Under the pieces are notes generated by a model. It was given only the letters and a program-made list of their open reading frames with translations. It had not been told where the DNA came from and did not search any database. The translations under genes were made by a program, and so were the position numbers. Below, in pieces: positions 58,601 through 61,093 of a stretch of 61,093 nt of DNA. The DNA comes from Hypsibius dujardini. Lineage: Eukaryota > Tardigrada > Eutardigrada > Parachela > Hypsibiidae. The DNA lies in assembly GCA_001579985.1 (NCBI GenBank), contig LRSR01002818.1, positions 1 to 61,093 on the forward strand, written 5' to 3'. Position 1 is the stretch's first letter. Every line of letters starts with the position of its first letter.

Positions 58601-59120
58601 AAAATCCAGCAGAGACTGGGAATTGCCGAAAAATTTAAACGATATAGGCTGACATCAGCCTCGGCTGGACCCCACCCCCTTAGCGTCAGAGCTCGTCATC
58701 AAAATACAAACACCCCCTACCCTACATGGCGCTGACGTCATTTTTGAACGTTCCCTTACACTGTCTGTTCAATATTAATAATACTTAAAGAAATGGCACA
58801 CTAAGTGCTCATTGGTAATTTTTATATTTTTTTTATGGTCCTTTACAGGACAAGAAAACAACTTTCTTTCGTGGGACAACAAGACAATAACTGCCTTCGG
58901 ATTACCCTACGATTTCGACTCAATTCTACATTACCCAGCCATTTTTTTGCAAAGAAAAATGGTGGCGTCACAGTTGGACCCACCATCAGAGTCCGAGCAA
59001 AATATGCAGGGAAAACATTTGGTCTTCAAACTGGCTTAAGCGATATTGACATACGAAAGATCAATCTGATGTACAAATGCAAACTATCAAACCTCGGCTC
59101 GGGAAAAGACCTGAAAGTTG
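55692..59120 (+). pseudogene. Astacin (M12A) metalloprotease, probably decaying
   Basis: Exons: 55692-55919 (signal region FLAMFILFIHFHNIYTTAAG, propeptide LFEGDILG), 56480-56752 (RNGIMDEAYLWPGGIVPY, then ENATCVKFVEHTNPRDYINI), 56858-56915 (CYSMIGRQ, GRQPLNLES), 56994-57041 and 57123-57194. These last two join in phase to give the zinc signature HELMHALG|FFHEHARADRDEY with three His and Glu. Exon 58849-59120 has PYDFDSILHY, NGGVTVGP and GLSDIDIRKINLMYKC. Most phases fit. Faults: the frame changes by one between IVPY and the following helix with no acceptor between; the phase between 56752 and 56858 does not match; the T7 run at 58942-58948 sits at another one-base shift; the Met-turn Met is Leu (SILHY). 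Family role: secreted zinc endopeptidase kept latent by the FEGD Asp. As read it would not yield active enzyme. Confidence 0.8.
57195..58848 (+). other. Astacin last intron
   Basis: 1.65 kb with poly-C tracts and three perfect TGACGTCA palindromes (58173, 58262, 58733) embedded in similar GCGTCAGAGCTCGTC text. No other gene is seen. Confidence 0.6.
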
Positions 59121-59160
59121 GTGAGACTCTTTGGACACTTTGGTATATACTTATACTTAA

Positions 59161-59230
59161 GCAAAGATAAGTCACTTGGAGGCTGGACACAAAACTATCA
59201 TTTTACATACGGGAATCGACAGACATTCAG
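59161..59230 (+). pseudogene. Stray propeller exon 2 fragment
   Basis: AAGATAAGTCACTTGGAGGC and the next 50 bases match the end of propeller exon 2 of copy 3 (41.97-42.04 kb), stopping before the exon end. It lies 40 bases after the astacin donor. Only a scrap was carried here. Confidence 0.8.
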
Positions 59231-59280
59231 ACTACTGGCCAGTTCTGGGACAAGACATTTCGCGCGTGAGCCATTGTTCT

Positions 59281-59957
59281 ATATACTTACTTATACTTAT
59301 ATACTTATACTTATACTTGTACTTATACTTATAGCAGTAGCAGATGTGTCTGCATCCCCCACCCTGTCTGACTTATACTTATACTTATATACTTATACTT
59401 ATACTTATACTTATAGCAGTAGCAGATGTGTCTGCATCCCCCACCCTGCCTGACTTATACTTATATACTTATATATACTTATACTTATACTTATACTTAT
59501 ACTTATAGCAGTAATAGGTGTGTCTGCACTCACCTACCTGACTTATACTTATACTTATATACTTATACTTAAGCTTATACTTATAGCTGTAGCAGATGTG
59601 TCTGCATCCCCCACCCTGCCTGACTTATACTTATACTTATATACTTATACTTATACTTATACTTATACTTATACTTATAGCAGTAATAGGTGTGTCTGCA
59701 CCCACCTACCTGACTTATATCTATATACTTATACTTATACTTTTACTTATACTTATATACTTATACTTATACTTTTATTTATACTTATATACTTATACTT
59801 ATAACAGTAGCCGTCGTGTCTGCACCCACCCTGCCTGACTTATACTTATACTTATATACTTATACTTATACTTATACTTATATACTTAAACTTATACTTA
59901 TACTTATAACAGTAGCCGGCGTGTCTGCACCCACCCTGCCTGACCTATACTTATACT
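59281..59957. repeat. (TATACT)n array with a regularly interspersed 45-bp unit
   Basis: Runs of ACTTATACTTAT are interrupted seven or more times by a unit beginning AGCAGTAGCAGATGTGTCTG and ending CACCCTGCCTG. The higher-order repeat is about 70-100 bp and forms a minisatellite. The long Tyr-Thr and Leu-Ile frames are repeat translations. Confidence 0.95.
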
Positions 59958-59963
59958 GATGTA

Positions 59964-60953
59964 CTGTAGAATCTCGGCCCATCCGTGGTGCCTACGTCAT
60001 CACACAGTAATAAATGACCGTTTTGATTGATTGCAAAGATGTGCGAACCACAAGACTGCAAGTGTCGATTGATTGATTGCATAAGCAGTTCACAATTACA
60101 GTTTTCATCCTTTCTTTTTGCGATCGATTCATTGATTTGTGATCTTTTTTTGCGTTTTCCGAGGAACTGAGGACTCATTTCCTGAGGACGTGGCGTGTTC
60201 CTTTGGATCATTTCGACGGGAGAAATAGGCGCCCGAAGCGAATTTTTTACCGATTTTGCTGAAATCAAAGCGTTTGATTTTAGAATTTGTCGCCCTACCT
60301 GAATCCCCAAAACAATTTTACAAGTTTGATGACGAAGATCAGGATCGGAGAGAATCCAAAATGGATCTGGCAAAATGTGTACCTTCTTCGACATTTTTTA
60401 AAATTAATTACATTTTTTTTTCCAACTTTTTGAAACGGCAGATCTCAAGTCATCTCGGATGCCCATAATTTGGATGGGCAGATGAAGGAATCTGATATCC
60501 AGATCCCGCACAAAAAATCAAATAATTGGGAAACCCCGGGCAGGCTGCCCAATGTGCATCGCCAGTATAGGCTTCTTTGTTGTGGTTTTCTTGCTGGCGA
60601 GTATGACACACTATGTATACAAAGACAACTCAACCTTTACGGGGAAACTGCCATATGAATCCTGTTATAAACATATGAGCGCATTAAGCAGCCTACACGC
60701 AAGTGATCCAAAATAGATCAACCCCATCCTCATTGGGGGGGGAGGGCGGGGTCAAAACACCCAGTCCTCAGAAAATTAACATTTTTTTTAAATGGGCCGT
60801 CGTAATTGCTACAACGAAGAGGAGAAAAGGACCAGCGCTTTGGGGAGAAACAAGCGCTTGATTGATCGATTGAAGAGTAACAGTTGTTTTGGCCTACCGG
60901 GTCTGATTTACTGAGGGTCCAAAAAGTACCACAGATGGGTCGAGATTCTACAG
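59964..60953. mobile_element. TA-flanked element with 26-bp TIRs (pogo/Tigger-like guess)
   Basis: Left end CTGTAGAATCTCGGCCCATC, right end the complement of CTGTAGAATCTCGACCCATC, continuing CGTGGT/TGTGGT. TA is at 59962-59963 and 60954-60955, and TATACT repeat lies on both sides, so it inserted into the array. The 990 bp contain several medium frames but no recognisable transposase. The TIR resembles pogo/Tigger ends; that assignment is from memory and tentative. Confidence 0.7.
60486..60716 (+). CDS. Possible small membrane-anchored protein exon
   Basis: 76 open codons ending TAG. There is a positively charged start (SRSRTKNQIIGKPRAG), a hydrophobic segment CIASIGFFVVVFLLASM, then NST (glycosylation site) and two Cys. 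The pattern suits a type II anchor. It lies inside the TIR-bounded element, so it may be captured or chance. No family recognised. An ATG is at 60552. Confidence 0.3.
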   Translation, partial: RNLISRSRTKNQIIGKPRAGCPMCIASIGFFVVVFLLASMTHYVYKDNSTFTGKLPYESCYKHMSALSSLHASDPK

Positions 60954-60967
60954 TACTTATACTTATA

Positions 60968-61093
60968 CAGTAAAACTCGTCTAATGTAAACCTCAAAAAT
61001 CCATGCTTTTTATTCAACTTAAACGAGGGTTTTACATTGGATTAGGGGACCTTAGGGCGCCCAGGAGCAGGGCGAAATTTCCCCCAGTAAAAC
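60968..61093. mobile_element. Left end of a pogo-like element, runs off the window
   Basis: After a TA, CAGTAAAACTCGTCTAATGT matches the ends of the 39.07-41.23 kb element. A second GTTTTACATTGGATTAGGGG follows, giving a short hairpin. The rest is outside the window. Confidence 0.5.

Noticed and set aside
59118-59838. Tyr-Thr-Tyr-Ile-Leu repeat frames
   Set aside because: Translations of the TATACT minisatellite.
1-61093. CRISPR arrays, bacterial operons, ribosomal RNA genes and tRNA genes
   Set aside because: No direct repeats with unique spacers of CRISPR type, no rRNA-like conserved sequence and no cloverleaf with A/B boxes noticed by eye; a tRNA scan would be needed to exclude tRNAs fully.

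Overview
The window is animal nuclear DNA. The genes have short exons with GT-AG introns, there are no bacterial-style operons, and the families are animal ones: LDL-receptor-type beta-propeller plus EGF, astacin, and mitochondrial ATP synthase subunit f. There are also Tc1/mariner-superfamily transposons and long runs of CTGT, ATT and TATACT microsatellite. It is AT-rich and looks invertebrate. I cannot name the species; an arthropod, tardigrade or nematode would all fit.

The core (about 12-52 kb) is a cluster of duplicated, chimeric secreted-protein genes. A common 3' part recurs: N-glycosylated coil-like repeats, then a six-bladed YWTD-type propeller, then one EGF module, in six exons. Copies are at 14.3-16.6, 25.5-28.4, 41.3-43.7 and 49.8-52.4 kb, with an older diverged copy at 44.2-45.7 kb and fragments at 6.8, 30.0-30.4 and 59.2 kb. 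Between these copies lie signal-peptide exons of different kinds: a small cysteine-rich module (12.5 kb), the same module plus a bulb-type lectin domain (22.6 and 34.2 kb), and an eight-cysteine defensin-like peptide (1.6, 32.7 and 47.8 kb). All full-length N-terminal exons end in a phase-1 GT donor. At 14.3 kb the propeller has a matching phase-1 acceptor. This suggests a gene family in which exchangeable recognition or antimicrobial heads are spliced to one shared body.

Many copies are damaged. The 22.6 kb lectin exon has a 2-bp deletion. Propeller copy 1 has two frameshifts, and copies 3 and 4 each have an in-frame TGA. The second defensin copy is cut by a duplication breakpoint. The propeller, EGF and splice sites are most intact at 25.5-28.4 kb. 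The best N-terminal exons are the lectin at 34.2 kb and the defensin-like exons at 1.6 and 47.8 kb.

On the minus strand, hitch-hiking in the same duplications, are exons of mitochondrial ATP synthase subunit f. Two copies of the last exon are dead and one is intact but lacks its upstream exons; two earlier exons lie at 18.7-19.0 kb. At the right end is a five-to-six-exon astacin metalloprotease (55.7-59.1 kb) with several signs of decay, and a degenerate paralogue sits at 11.8-12.1 kb. Transposons include a DD37D element (3.1-4.4 kb) and a DD34D mariner (48.1-49.5 kb), both with TIRs, TA target duplications and an empty site elsewhere in the window. Foldback elements, pogo/Tigger-like elements and a P-element/THAP9-like remnant (36.7-37.9 kb) are also present. 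I recognise nothing in 9.3-11.7 kb and 52.6-54.9 kb.
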